DNA of 64,000 bases, from contig OZ243960.1 of the NCBI GenBank assembly GCA_965214435.1, positions 1,240,001 through 1,304,000 of the forward strand, read 5' to 3'. The stretch is from Rubrobacter_A sp965214435. Lineage in GTDB: Bacteria; Actinomycetota; Rubrobacteria; Rubrobacterales; Rubrobacteraceae. The notes beneath the pieces are model-generated. The model saw only the letters and a program-made list of their open reading frames with translations. It searched no databases and was not told the origin of the DNA. Shown one piece after another: positions 1 to 7,968 of this stretch. A program made the translations under genes and the position numbers. Every line of letters begins with the position of its first letter. The first letter of the stretch is position 1.

Positions 1-1065
1 CCGCTCACCAGGGACGTCGGCCTGGACGCCGAATGGGGCGTAATGCTCGGGGCAGAGCCGTTCTTTAACGTTACCAAGGGCTTTCACAACGCGCTCCAGG
101 GCGCGGATTACGAGCTTACCACCGAGCGGCGCGCAATCTACGAGGAGTACAACCGCGAGTCGGCGGCGCTGATGGAGGACGAGTGGGACATCGTATTCGT
201 CCACGACCCGCAGCCTGCGCTGCTCAAGCACTTCTCCGGGGGGTTGTCGCCGGAGACGAAGTGGATCTGGCGTTGCCACATAGACACTTCGACCCCGAAC
301 CGCGACATCTTGGACTATCTGGCGCCCTACATAAGAGACTACGACGCCCAGGTGTATACGATGCGGGACTATACCCCGCCGGATATGGAGCTTCCGGGGC
401 TAGATCTGGTCCCACCGGCCATAGACCCCTTGAGCCCGAAGAACATGGCCCTCTCCAGGGACGACGCCGAGTACATAACAAACCAGTTCGGCATCGACGC
501 GAGCCGACCGTTTATCTTGCAGGTCTCGCGCTTCGATCCCTGGAAAGACCCTCTGGGGGTCATAGACGCCTACCGGATCGTTAAACAGGAGGTGCCGGAG
601 GTCCAGTTGGTACTGATCGGGTCGATGGCTCACGACGACCCCGAGGGCTGGGACTACTGGTACAAGACCATGGAGTATGCCGGTGATGACCGGGACATAT
701 TTCTGTTCTCGAACCTTACGAACGTCGGGGCCATAGAGGTCAACGCCTTTCAGTCCATAGCGGACGTGGTGATCCAGAAGTCCATCCGGGAGGGTTTCGG
801 GCTCGTGGTCACGGAAGCCCTGTGGAAGGCCCGCCCGCTGGTGGCCGGCAGGGTCGGCGGCATACCGATGCAGGTCACCAACGGCGGCGGACTGCTCGTG
901 GATAATGTCGCCGAAGCCGCCGAAGCCTGCACGAAGATCCTGAAAGACTCGGAATTTGCCCAGGGCATCGGACGCCGGGGCAAAGAACACGTCCGGGAGA
1001 GCTATCTCACCCCGCGCCTGCTGCGGGACGATCTCGCGCTTTTCGCCAAACTGCTCGGGGTATAA
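1..1065 (+). CDS. treT: Trehalose glycosyltransferring synthase TreT (5' partial)
   Basis: GT4-family enzyme that joins NDP-glucose and glucose to make trehalose in the cytoplasm. The frame is open from base 1, so the N-terminus lies outside the window; the ATG at 43 is internal. Visible motifs are HDPQP in the N-terminal Rossmann half, WRCHIDTS, then VSRFDPWKDP and the donor-site segment SIREGFGLVVTEALWK with GGIP in the C-terminal half. This combination is typical of TreT rather than of general GT4 enzymes. A GT20 synthase follows 42 bases downstream, so the pair looks like a trehalose (compatible solute) unit. The family assignment is fairly firm. The nucleotide-sugar preference cannot be read from the sequence. 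Confidence 0.85.
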   Translation, partial: PLTRDVGLDAEWGVMLGAEPFFNVTKGFHNALQGADYELTTERRAIYEEYNRESAALMEDEWDIVFVHDPQPALLKHFSGGLSPETKWIWRCHIDTSTPNRDILDYLAPYIRDYDAQVYTMRDYTPPDMELPGLDLVPPAIDPLSPKNMALSRDDAEYITNQFGIDASRPFILQVSRFDPWKDPLGVIDAYRIVKQEVPEVQLVLIGSMAHDDPEGWDYWYKTMEYAGDDRDIFLFSNLTNVGAIEVNAFQSIADVVIQKSIREGFGLVVTEALWKARPLVAGRVGGIPMQVTNGGGLLVDNVAEAAEACTKILKDSEFAQGIGRRGKEHVRESYLTPRLLRDDLALFAKLLGV

Positions 1066-1107
1066 AAGCAGCGAGCACTTACAGGCGTACCGGGAGAGGT
1101 AGCGTAT

Positions 1108-2634
1108 ATGGCACAGAGCAGCAACGGAGGCGAAGCCGGGTCGAACAGCGGGTCGAGCGGCGGACCTAACGGCAGCCCCGAAAACGAGCGGTTCGTGATC
1201 GTCTCCAACCGGGGTCCGGTCTCGTTCTCGCGCACGGGGTCCGGGGAGCGGGAGTTTACGCGGGGAGCCGGAGGGCTGGTAACGGCGCTCAACGCCGTCT
1301 CCCGCCGCAAGGATACCGTCTGGATCGCCTCGGCCACCAGCGAGGAGGACGTGCGGGTCGCCCGCGAGGAGCCCGCCCCGGTCGAGGTCGAGGACCTCAA
1401 GGTCACGCTGGTCGAGCACGACGCGGAAGCTTACGACCTGATGTACAACCACCTGGCGAACCCGCTCTTGTGGTTTGTCCAGCACGGTCTCTACGACCTG
1501 CCCTACGCTCCGGAACTCGGAGATCACACACGCCGGGCCTGGGAAGAAGGTTATCTTCCCGTAAACCGGAACTTCGCCGAGGCCGTAGTCCGGACCGTGG
1601 AGGGCGGGGCGAGCGGCTCGTCGACGATCATGCTCCACGACTACCAGCTCTACATGACCCCGCTCTACATCCGGGAGCGGCTCGGCTCCGAGGCGTTTAT
1701 ATCGCTCTTTGTTCACACCCCCTGGCCCGAAACGGACTACTGGCGGGTGCTACCCAAAGACATCCGGGTCGGTATTCTGGAGAGCTTGCTATCGGCTGAC
1801 GTTCTGGCATTTCACACCCACCGCTACGCCCAGAATTTCCTCGACACGGTGGCTGGTATCCTGGGCGTCAAGGTGGACTATGACAAGGCGACCGCGCGCC
1901 GGCCGGGCGACGGCCGCGAGGTCTGGGTACGGGCATATCCAATATCCTTAGATCCCGCGGAGTTCGAGGAGCTTTCCGAGAGCGAAGGTGTGCTGGAGGA
2001 AGAGGAGCAGTTCGTAAAGCCGCTCTCCGGAAAACTTCTTCTCCGCGTCGACCGCACCGACCTCTCAAAGAACATCGTGCGGGGCTTTAAAGCTTACGGG
2101 CGGATGTTCGAGCGGTACCCGGAGATGCAGGGGGAAGTTACCTTCCTGGCTCAGTTACAGCCCTCGCGCGGCGACATCCCCGAGTACGCCCGGTACATCG
2201 AAGCTGTAAAGGAAGCCGCGAACGAGGTCAACGAGCGGTACGGCACGAACTCCTGGCAGCCGATAGTGCTCTCCCTGGAGGACAACTTCCTCCGCTCCGT
2301 CGCCGCCTACAAAAACTACGACGCCCTGCTGGTCAACGCCGTCCGCGACGGGATGAACCTCGTCGCCAAAGAAGCCGCCGTCGTCAACGGTCGGGATGGT
2401 GTCCTCGTGCTCTCTGAGAACGCTGGAGCCCACGAGGAGCTCGGCGAGTACGCCCTCACCGTCAACCCTTTCGACATAGACGAGCAGGCCGACGTCCTGT
2501 ACGAGGCCCTCAACATGTCCGCGGAGGACCGTACCCACCGCGCCCGGGCGCTCTACAAAGCCGTAAAGTCCAACACCGTCGAGACCTGGGTAGAAGACCA
2601 GTTGCAAGACATCGCCGCTTACCGGAACTCGTAG
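1108..2634 (+). CDS. otsA: GT20 glycosyltransferase, probable trehalose-6-phosphate synthase
   Basis: A 508-residue GT20 enzyme predicted to make trehalose 6-phosphate from a nucleotide glucose and glucose 6-phosphate. The family marks are in order: NRGPVSF near residue 30, the GGLVTAL glycine loop, LHDYQLYM, FVHTPWPETDYWR, a DRTDLSKNIVRGF segment that supplies the Arg/Lye-type phosphate-binding pair (Arg and Lys), and DGMNLVAKEA near the C-terminus. The first ~25 residues are a Ser/Gly-rich extension. The ATG is preceded by GAGAGGT. No phosphatase (OtsB) domain is fused and none is found nearby. The DRTDLSKN segment replaces the DRLDYTKG seen in E. coli OtsA, so the acceptor could differ. 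GT20 membership is certain; the product is inferred from the treT neighbour. Confidence 0.8.
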   Translation: MAQSSNGGEAGSNSGSSGGPNGSPENERFVIVSNRGPVSFSRTGSGEREFTRGAGGLVTALNAVSRRKDTVWIASATSEEDVRVAREEPAPVEVEDLKVTLVEHDAEAYDLMYNHLANPLLWFVQHGLYDLPYAPELGDHTRRAWEEGYLPVNRNFAEAVVRTVEGGASGSSTIMLHDYQLYMTPLYIRERLGSEAFISLFVHTPWPETDYWRVLPKDIRVGILESLLSADVLAFHTHRYAQNFLDTVAGILGVKVDYDKATARRPGDGREVWVRAYPISLDPAEFEELSESEGVLEEEEQFVKPLSGKLLLRVDRTDLSKNIVRGFKAYGRMFERYPEMQGEVTFLAQLQPSRGDIPEYARYIEAVKEAANEVNERYGTNSWQPIVLSLEDNFLRSVAAYKNYDALLVNAVRDGMNLVAKEAAVVNGRDGVLVLSENAGAHEELGEYALTVNPFDIDEQADVLYEALNMSAEDRTHRARALYKAVKSNTVETWVEDQLQDIAAYRNS

Positions 2635-2687
2635 ACGCCAGCGCGTTCTATACCGCTACCTTCTAGCAACTTCGACAGTAAAACAAT

Positions 2688-2718
2688 AAAAAAAGCGGGT
2701 CTCTTTAAAGAGACCCGC
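2688..2718 (-). terminator. Intrinsic terminator of the rhodopsin gene
   Basis: A perfect 24-base palindrome at 2695-2718 (10-bp arms around TTAA) is followed on the minus strand by a run of seven T (2694-2688). This is a textbook rho-independent terminator for the minus-strand rhodopsin. On the plus strand there is no T-run, so it should not stop transcription from the GT20 gene efficiently. Confidence 0.85.
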
Positions 2719-2750
2719 CCGGAGAGCGTCGCGCGCTCTTTTTACGCTGT

Positions 2751-3563
2751 TTAGCTGACCCTGCTGGCCCGACCCTGGCCGCCGCCACTGCCCTGGCCGC
2801 TGCTGCCGAGGACCGACGAGGGAGCCTGACCCCTTATGCCGCCGAGCAACATGGCGCCGAAGGCGATCTTGGCGAGGATGTCGAGTACGGCGTAGAAGAA
2901 CACCTCAACCGAAGCGGGAACCGCGCCAACGCCCTCGGTGCCGACGATCCAGACTATCGGGTAGAGGACCCAGAGTACCGTGAGCATACCGGCGAGCGTG
3001 TAGAACAGTCGAGGACCACCCTCTGGCTCGTACCGATTCATCTGCGCCCGCAGCGGACCCCAGAGCAGGCCGAGCACGATAAGGAAAGCGATGGTGCTGA
3101 TAACAAACCAGAACCACTTGAAGTTGCTGCCCGTTGCCCCACCGGCGACACCGGTAAGGATCATGACTACGTCTGCGACGACGATACCGGCCGCCAGACC
3201 CGGTGCCCGGCTAAGCCTTCCGCCGAGAGCGATCCAGGCCAGTCCCAGCAAGAGTAGCGGCGTGGTCAACGTCCAGTCAATATAGCGGGCGTAGTAGAAC
3301 AGACGGGTCTCTCCCCCGGTACCCGTAACGAGGGATATACCGCTGCCGGAAGCCATCACTATGTACCAGAGCGCCGCCCAGAACGTGATCACGGTGCTCG
3401 CGACGTAGTGGTGGTACTGCCCGGCCCGTCCGGTGGTCGACAGGTAAATAAACCAGACAGTAGCCAGTATGAACGCCCCGGCGGTAAACCAGAGCCAGAA
3501 AGCGGAGGCCGACGACTGAGCTAGGTCAGCGATCGCGCTTTCCTGTAGCAAAGCTAGGTTCAT
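2751..3563 (-). CDS. Microbial rhodopsin, probable light-driven outward proton pump (DTG motif)
   Basis: Seven-helix retinal protein of 270 residues, close in layout to bacteriorhodopsin (BR). Helix C reads RYIDWTLTTP: D96 and T100 match BR D85 and T89, while G107 stands where BR has the proton donor D96. Helix G carries D228 and the retinal-binding lysine K232. E210 and E220 match the BR proton-release pair E194/E204, and D131 matches BR D115. F153 sits at BR W138, so the glycine window used for carotenoid antennae is absent. A Gly/Ser-rich tail of about 25 residues follows helix G. The gene stands alone with its own terminator, downstream of the Asp23 cluster. No retinal synthesis gene is in the window. 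Pump function is inferred from motif residues. Confidence 0.93.
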   Translation of the reverse strand: MNLALLQESAIADLAQSSASAFWLWFTAGAFILATVWFIYLSTTGRAGQYHHYVASTVITFWAALWYIVMASGSGISLVTGTGGETRLFYYARYIDWTLTTPLLLLGLAWIALGGRLSRAPGLAAGIVVADVVMILTGVAGGATGSNFKWFWFVISTIAFLIVLGLLWGPLRAQMNRYEPEGGPRLFYTLAGMLTVLWVLYPIVWIVGTEGVGAVPASVEVFFYAVLDILAKIAFGAMLLGGIRGQAPSSVLGSSGQGSGGGQGRASRVS

Positions 3564-3629
3564 ATTCCGTGAACCCCTTTCCGAAGTTACCCTACTTGAC
3601 CTTACAGTGTCTTAAAATTTCTTCTACCC

Positions 3630-3680
3630 TTACTCGGAAGCTTTCGAGCGCCCCGGCGCTTCCGCTTCCATCCTCATCAT
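3630..3680 (-). CDS. Candidate 16-residue leader or small protein before the rhodopsin
   Basis: A very strong ribosome site (AAGGAGGGAA) directly precedes two consecutive ATG codons and a 16-codon frame ending in TAA, 66 bases before the rhodopsin start. The frame contains a hairpin (AGCGCC GG GGCGCT, flanked by GGAAGC and GCTTCC). It could be a regulatory leader peptide, a real microprotein, or the remains of a gene. Only the ribosome site and the hairpin support it. Confidence 0.3.
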   Translation of the reverse strand: MMRMEAEAPGRSKASE

Positions 3681-3745
3681 TTCCCTCCTTCCCACTATTA
3701 CTCCACCCAGTTTAGCGGATTTACGAGCCGTGTAAGTAAACGCGG

Positions 3746-3943
3746 CTACCGTCTCTGGCTGCGGCCCTGGGCCCGCTGCTGGATCTGGGAGAGGTCCAGG
3801 TCTCCATCGAGAAACCGGCCTATAAAGTACCCCAGGACACCGAAGACCACGACCAGCGCGGTAACGCCGATGTTCGTGACCGCGGTGATGAATACCAGGA
3901 GTACGCCGATTACGGCTCCCCACTGGGCGTAGGTTAAATTCAC
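3746..3943 (-). CDS. Small two-helix membrane protein, DUF2273-like
   Basis: A 65-residue protein with two hydrophobic segments (about 7-25 and 28-45) and a basic, glutamine-rich cytoplasmic tail ending in RRR-type residues. Small DUF2273 proteins of this shape accompany Asp23/AmaP genes in Gram-positive bacteria. It is the last gene of a minus-strand cluster, 14 bases after the AmaP-like gene. It probably helps anchor or assemble the Asp23 layer at the membrane; this role comes from context. Confidence 0.6.
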   Translation of the reverse strand: MNLTYAQWGAVIGVLLVFITAVTNIGVTALVVVFGVLGYFIGRFLDGDLDLSQIQQRAQGRSQRR

Positions 3944-3957
3944 AGCCTTTCCTTTCT

Positions 3958-4530
3958 CTAGCTCTCTTGAGGTCTGGTATCCCGCACCGTAACCTCAACG
4001 TCCGTGACGGGCACGTCCTGATTGCTCAAAACTTCCCGGATATTGTCCCGGGCTCGGGTGGCGACCTCGGCTACGTTGCTCGAGTCCGGCACCCCTATCC
4101 CGCATGAGACCTTGTAGTTTCGACCTCTGGAAGCCAGAGATGCGTTTGTGGATTCCGCCCCGGCTTCGAGCGCCGCCCCCTCGATGAGGTTGCGGACCGC
4201 GGGGGCTGTGACCTTGGTTTCCCGACCCGGTTCCCGGCTCGTGAAGACCGTGCGGTCAACCCTCGGAACGACGGTCAGTTCCCGGAAGATCAGGATCAGG
4301 AATATAAGCGCTAGAACGGCGCATACCACCCCGATTATCAACTGGGCCTGGTTACCGAAACTCGGCGACTGCACGAAGCTTCCTACACTGTCGAGCGCCG
4401 ACTGGTAACCGGTAAAGCTGTTAACTGTGCTGGCGGCAAGAACGCCGAACGCTATCAGCAGCAAGAGAACGGGGACGATTATGAGCAGCAGGGCGATGAT
4501 CAACATTACCAAACGGTTGAACACTCTCAC
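3958..4530 (-). CDS. AmaP-like Asp23-anchoring membrane protein (copy 2)
   Basis: A 190-residue protein with two N-terminal transmembrane helices (about 8-33 and 62-83), followed by a soluble Asp23-like alpha/beta domain with VRNLIEGAA-type helices and a C-terminal VEVTVRD strand. This layout matches AmaP, which ties Asp23 to the membrane in firmicutes. Its start overlaps the stop of the preceding paralogue by four bases (ATGA), so translation is coupled. The two paralogues share the opening MR(V/I)FNR and the overall domain plan but diverge elsewhere. Confidence 0.65.
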   Translation of the reverse strand: MRVFNRLVMLIIALLLIIVPVLLLLIAFGVLAASTVNSFTGYQSALDSVGSFVQSPSFGNQAQLIIGVVCAVLALIFLILIFRELTVVPRVDRTVFTSREPGRETKVTAPAVRNLIEGAALEAGAESTNASLASRGRNYKVSCGIGVPDSSNVAEVATRARDNIREVLSNQDVPVTDVEVTVRDTRPQES

Positions 4531-5105
4531 TTGACCCTCGCCCTCGTACCTTGTGGGTCCTTCTGCTTCAAGTCCAGCTTCATACTGCTTACCGGTACTC
4601 CCCGATCAGAGAGCTTCCGGCTTACCTGGTCCTGGATACTGGAGCTAAGCTCCCGCACGTTTTCCCCGCGCCGGACGCTAGCGTTGAGCTTTACTTTCGC
4701 CCCGGTCCGCCGCCGGGCTTTTACTTTCGCCGAAGACTCCAGTACCTCAGAGATGTCTTCGGCTGCCCGGTTGACTTCTTCCTTTACCGAACCGCGGGTC
4801 ACGTAAGCGTTGCGGTCTATCTGCACGAGCCGCGGCTTTGGCGGCTTGAGCTCCAGTATGAGCAGTATTAACCCGAGAACCGCCACCCCGATCAGGATGG
4901 CTAGTGCGAGGTTCTGGAGGCTACCGCCCTCGATGCTGCTTACGAAGCTCTGTACCGATTGATAGGCATTTGATAGTCCTAGAGTAGAAGGAAGATCTTG
5001 CAGGCTCCTTCCGAGAAGCCCGAAGCTGTACACGATTCCGTACACGCTCGCCACAAAGAGAGCGATAAGGATCAATAAGACGATTATCCGGTTAAAGATC
5101 CTCAT
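4527..5105 (-). CDS. amaP: AmaP-like Asp23-anchoring membrane protein (copy 1)
   Basis: A 192-residue protein starting MRIFNR, with two transmembrane helices (about 8-33 and 62-83) and a soluble C-terminal domain rich in basic residues (KVKARRRTGAKVKL). It is paralogous to the next gene and overlaps the Asp23-like gene upstream by 14 bases and copy 2 by four bases. The tight overlaps indicate one polycistronic message for the whole Asp23 cluster. Membrane anchoring of Asp23-family proteins is inferred from the family; no motif shows the partner directly. Confidence 0.65.
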   Translation of the reverse strand: MRIFNRIIVLLILIALFVASVYGIVYSFGLLGRSLQDLPSTLGLSNAYQSVQSFVSSIEGGSLQNLALAILIGVAVLGLILLILELKPPKPRLVQIDRNAYVTRGSVKEEVNRAAEDISEVLESSAKVKARRRTGAKVKLNASVRRGENVRELSSSIQDQVSRKLSDRGVPVSSMKLDLKQKDPQGTRARVK

Positions 5106-5406
5106 CAGCGGTCTCCTCGGCTTCAGCCAAATCCTCGACTACTACGGTGGTCTTCCGGCCTTCCACGATGGGTTCCACTTTCTCCCGGATGTTATCGGCC
5201 AGTTTCGGGAGCGGTACCGAAAGCGGGTAGTCCGCAACGATGTGTACTTCTACCTCATCGTCCCGGACTACCACGCCCTGGATCGTCTCTCCCGGACCGT
5301 AGGTGGCGATTTCGGCGAAAGGGCCGCCGGTCGCCAGGGAGTGGACCCCGCTGGTGGAGAGGGCCTCATCGAAGACGGCCCTCGCCAGTTGAAGCTCATC
5401 AGCCAA
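5092..5406 (-). CDS. Short Asp23-like soluble protein
   Basis: A 104-residue protein with the Asp23/Gls24 alpha-beta pattern: a central strand block (VEVHIVADYPLSVP), then a helix LADNIREKV and a final strand VVVEDL. It lacks the N-terminal EGVV-type segment found in full Asp23, so it looks like a minimal or truncated paralogue of the gene just upstream. The tail is acidic. It overlaps the AmaP-like gene by 14 bases. Confidence 0.55.
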   Translation of the reverse strand: MADELQLARAVFDEALSTSGVHSLATGGPFAEIATYGPGETIQGVVVRDDEVEVHIVADYPLSVPLPKLADNIREKVEPIVEGRKTTVVVEDLAEAEETADEDL

Positions 5407-5432
5407 AACTTATCCCAGCGTACCGGGCTGGA

Positions 5433-5885
5433 CTACTGGCTCTGTTCTAATTGCTGCTGATCCTGCTCTTCCTGCGGGAAAAAGACGTTGCTGACCAGAA
5501 TGTTTACTTCCGTTACCCGCAATCCGACCAGGTTCTCGATCCTGTTGACCACGTTGCGGCGCACGGCCTCACTCAACTGCGGTATGGACTTGCCGTACTC
5601 CGCCGTTAGCGTCAGGTCCACGGCCGCTTCTTCCTGGCCGACCTCGACCCCGACGCCTCGGGTGGCTCCACCGCCACCGCCACCACCGCCGGTGATGCCG
5701 CCGAGAAAACCAGCCGCAGCCTGGGAGCCGCCCCCGCCCATGCGGATACCGTCGATCTCCTGGGCCGCGAGTCCGGCTACCTTGGAGACTACGCCTTCCT
5801 GGATGGTCGTCGATCCACGCTCAGTCTGTAGCGGGCTCGACTGCTGGCCCTGCTGGCCCTTCTGGCCTTTTTGCTGTTCACTCAT
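5433..5885 (-). CDS. asp23: Asp23/Gls24 family envelope stress protein
   Basis: A 150-residue Asp23 protein. The family core is clear: IQEGVVSKVAGLAAQEI (about 28-44), a glycine-rich linker, AVDLTLTAEYGKSIPQL and VRRNVVNRIENLVGL, then VTEVNILVSNV. N- and C-termini are Gln-rich low-complexity segments. Asp23 proteins form a membrane-associated layer linked to alkaline and cell-wall stress in Gram-positive bacteria. The ATG follows GGAGAG. The GlsB-type gene is 62 bases upstream and the Asp23-like paralogue 26 bases downstream. Confidence 0.85.
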   Translation of the reverse strand: MSEQQKGQKGQQGQQSSPLQTERGSTTIQEGVVSKVAGLAAQEIDGIRMGGGGSQAAAGFLGGITGGGGGGGGATRGVGVEVGQEEAAVDLTLTAEYGKSIPQLSEAVRRNVVNRIENLVGLRVTEVNILVSNVFFPQEEQDQQQLEQSQ

Positions 5886-5947
5886 CTTTGGTCTCTCCTC
5901 CCGTTAGCTTCCGAGGTTGGTGACTACACTGCTTGCGATGCGCGCCC

Positions 5948-6205
5948 TCACGCTGCCTGGCGGGCCACTAGCCGGTACAAAACCAATAACAAGACGGCCC
6001 CGAACGTGGCTACCAGGATAGAGCCCAAGCTTATGCTCATTACCCCGGCGCCCCCCAGTAGTTGGACTATCCAGCTACCGACGAAAGCTCCTGCTATGCC
6101 GATAAGGACCGTGATAATTATCCCGCCCGGATCCTGGCCCGGCATGACCAGCTTTGCGAGAATCCCGGCGACTATACCTATCACTATCCAAGCTATGATG
6201 CCCAA
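5948..6205 (-). CDS. GlsB/YeaQ/YmgE family membrane protein
   Basis: An 85-residue protein made of three hydrophobic segments with the family signature GIVAGILAKLVMPG, then GGIIITVLIGIAGAFVGSW. It starts with TTG. Proteins of this family (formerly 'transglycosylase-associated') often sit beside Asp23 and are induced by stress. It is the first gene of the minus-strand Asp23 cluster, so the promoter should lie in 6206-6300. No biochemical activity is established. Confidence 0.8.
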   Translation of the reverse strand: MGIIAWIVIGIVAGILAKLVMPGQDPGGIIITVLIGIAGAFVGSWIVQLLGGAGVMSISLGSILVATFGAVLLLVLYRLVARQAA

Positions 6206-6431
6206 AGTCTCTGTACTTCCCCCTTCCTAGCCGGTAGTTCCCTACACGCAGGCTGCATCTCAAAACAGCATAACAGATGCTGCGTCCCACGCTACACTAT
6301 CGCCGGTTTACCCCGCTTTTACATAGGATAAACACTTGTTTGAAGAACAAGAAAGCAACGAGGGCCCTTCCGCTCGCGGTCGTGAACGAGGGCCACGACC
6401 AGTTTTTAGGGGGAAAACCTTGCAGAGCGGG

Positions 6432-7771
6432 CTAGATAAAGACCAGCAGGAAGAGGACGGCGACGCCGTATACCAGGGGATGAACTTCGCGAGGCTTGCC
6501 GCGGGCGAGCTTTATAAGGACGTAGGAGATAAACCCGAACCCTATGCCGTAGGAGATGTTGAACGTTAGCGGCAGCGTCAGGATGGTCAGAAAAGCCGGT
6601 ATCGCGTCGTCTAGCCGGTCCCAGGGGATGTAACGCACGGAGGTCATCATCAGGAATCCGACCACCACGAGCGCGGGGGCGGTCACCGGCGAAACAAGGA
6701 GTTGCTCGCCCTCCGCCGGACCGGGTATCGGGACCGAGCCGCCGAACACCGCGACCAGCGGGGCGAAAGGCAGCGCTAGCAGGAACAACAGTCCGACCAC
6801 GACGCTCGAAGCCCCGGTCCGGCCGCCCTCGGCGACCCCCGCACCGCTCTCCACATAGCTTGTAACGGAGCTTGCCCCGGCTACGCCGCCGCCGATAGCC
6901 GCCAGCGAGTCGACGAGCAGCACCCGCTTAGTATTTGGGACCCGGTTCTCCTCATCCAGGAGGGAAACCTCCTGGATGAGGAGAACCGGGTCCCCATCGT
7001 GTCGAAGAAATCCGTCATGAAAAGGGCGAAGATCACCGGTATCAGCGCTATCTGGAGTACGTCCGGCACCGCGAGCACCCCGCCGCCGATGGTCGAGGTG
7101 TCGAAGCTGAAATCGACCACACCTTCGGGGAGTGGCAGGATACCGAAGATCATACCCGCCGCCCCGGTAATGACGATGCCGGCCAGAAGGCCACCCCGCA
7201 AGCCGCGGGCCACCAGCGCCAGCGTTACCGCGAGCCCGAACCCCGCGAGCAACACCGGACCTTGCGTAAAGTCGCCGAGCGTCAGGTACGTGGTCGGATC
7301 CTGCACCACGATGCCGGCGTTTCTCAGCCCGATAAATGCGATAAACAGCCCGATGCCGACCGCGATAGCGAACTTGAGCGAGACGGGCACCGCGTTCAGA
7401 ACCGCTTCCCGCAGGTTGGTCAGGACCAGGACCGTAATGAGGATTCCCTCGACGATCACCACGGCCATCGCTTCCTGCCATGAGAGACCGATACCCAGGA
7501 TAAGGGTAAAAGCCACGATCGCGTTCAGTCCGAGCCCGGAAGCGAGCGCGAGCGGGAAGTTGGCGAACACACCCATCGCAATCGACGCCACCGCCGCGGC
7601 CACGCAGGTAGCAAAGAATACCCCGGAGATCTCCAACCCCGTGCCCTCGGTCGCCAGGATAGACGGGTTGACGAAGATTATGTACGCCATGGTCATAAAC
7701 GTCGTAAGGCCCGCGACCATCTCGGTACGGAGGTTCGTCCGCCGCTCGGAGAACCGGAAAAAGCTACTCAA
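6432..7771 (-). pseudogene. NCS2-family purine permease (AzgA/PbuG type), frameshifted
   Basis: Membrane carrier for hypoxanthine, guanine or adenine. The first ~260 codons (TTG start at 7771 after GAGGAGG) read FMTMAYIIFVNP, GLGLNA and TDFFDTMGT in one frame. The conserved continuation LLDEENRVPN, ADSLAA-type sequence (VDSLAAIGGG) and the C-terminal helices lie in another frame down to 6432. The joined length is 1340 bases, not a multiple of three, and would give about 446 residues, normal for the family. The break coincides exactly with a perfect inverted repeat (6937-6994) whose distal copy replaces about nine expected residues. It may be a genuine recent pseudogene or a local sequencing or assembly fold-back error. 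Confidence 0.85.
6937..6994. repeat. Perfect 27-bp inverted repeat with 4-base loop inside a coding gene
   Basis: Left arm 6937-6963 and right arm 6968-6994 are exact reverse complements separated by GAAA. The left arm encodes (minus strand) the conserved LLDEENRV stretch of the permease, so it is the ancestral copy. The right arm stands where other permeases have an unrelated segment after DTMGT. The arms end abruptly at a mismatch on the outside, which fits copying by a template switch. Confidence 0.97.
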
Positions 7772-7968
7772 AGGACGTGGCCTCCTCTACGTCGATACCA
7801 ACCGTGCTATGTGCGCTACAAATATAGCAGAGAAGGCGGCCCGGTTCCTCACTCAAAAGGTCCCTAAAGTCCACTCGCAGGAAGCTGGACCTCTCGGACG
7901 GCGCGCAACGGACGCTTCTTGGTTATCTGGTCCAAGGTCTCGCCGTCCGCACACCGGCCGAGCGGTGA

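Noticed and set aside
400..1716. Long minus-strand frame of 438 codons across treT and the GT20 gene
   Set aside because: It is antisense to two clearly conserved enzymes; high-GC codon bias keeps such shadow frames open. It has no recognisable domain or ribosome site.
6378..6410. Terminator hairpin GGTCGTG...CACGACC after the permease
   Set aside because: The short T-run is on the plus strand, where no gene ends; for the minus-strand permease there is no T-run.
7772..7968. Purine riboswitch ahead of the NCS2 permease
   Set aside because: No three-stem junction or conserved purine-aptamer sequences are seen; only a normal ribosome site is found.
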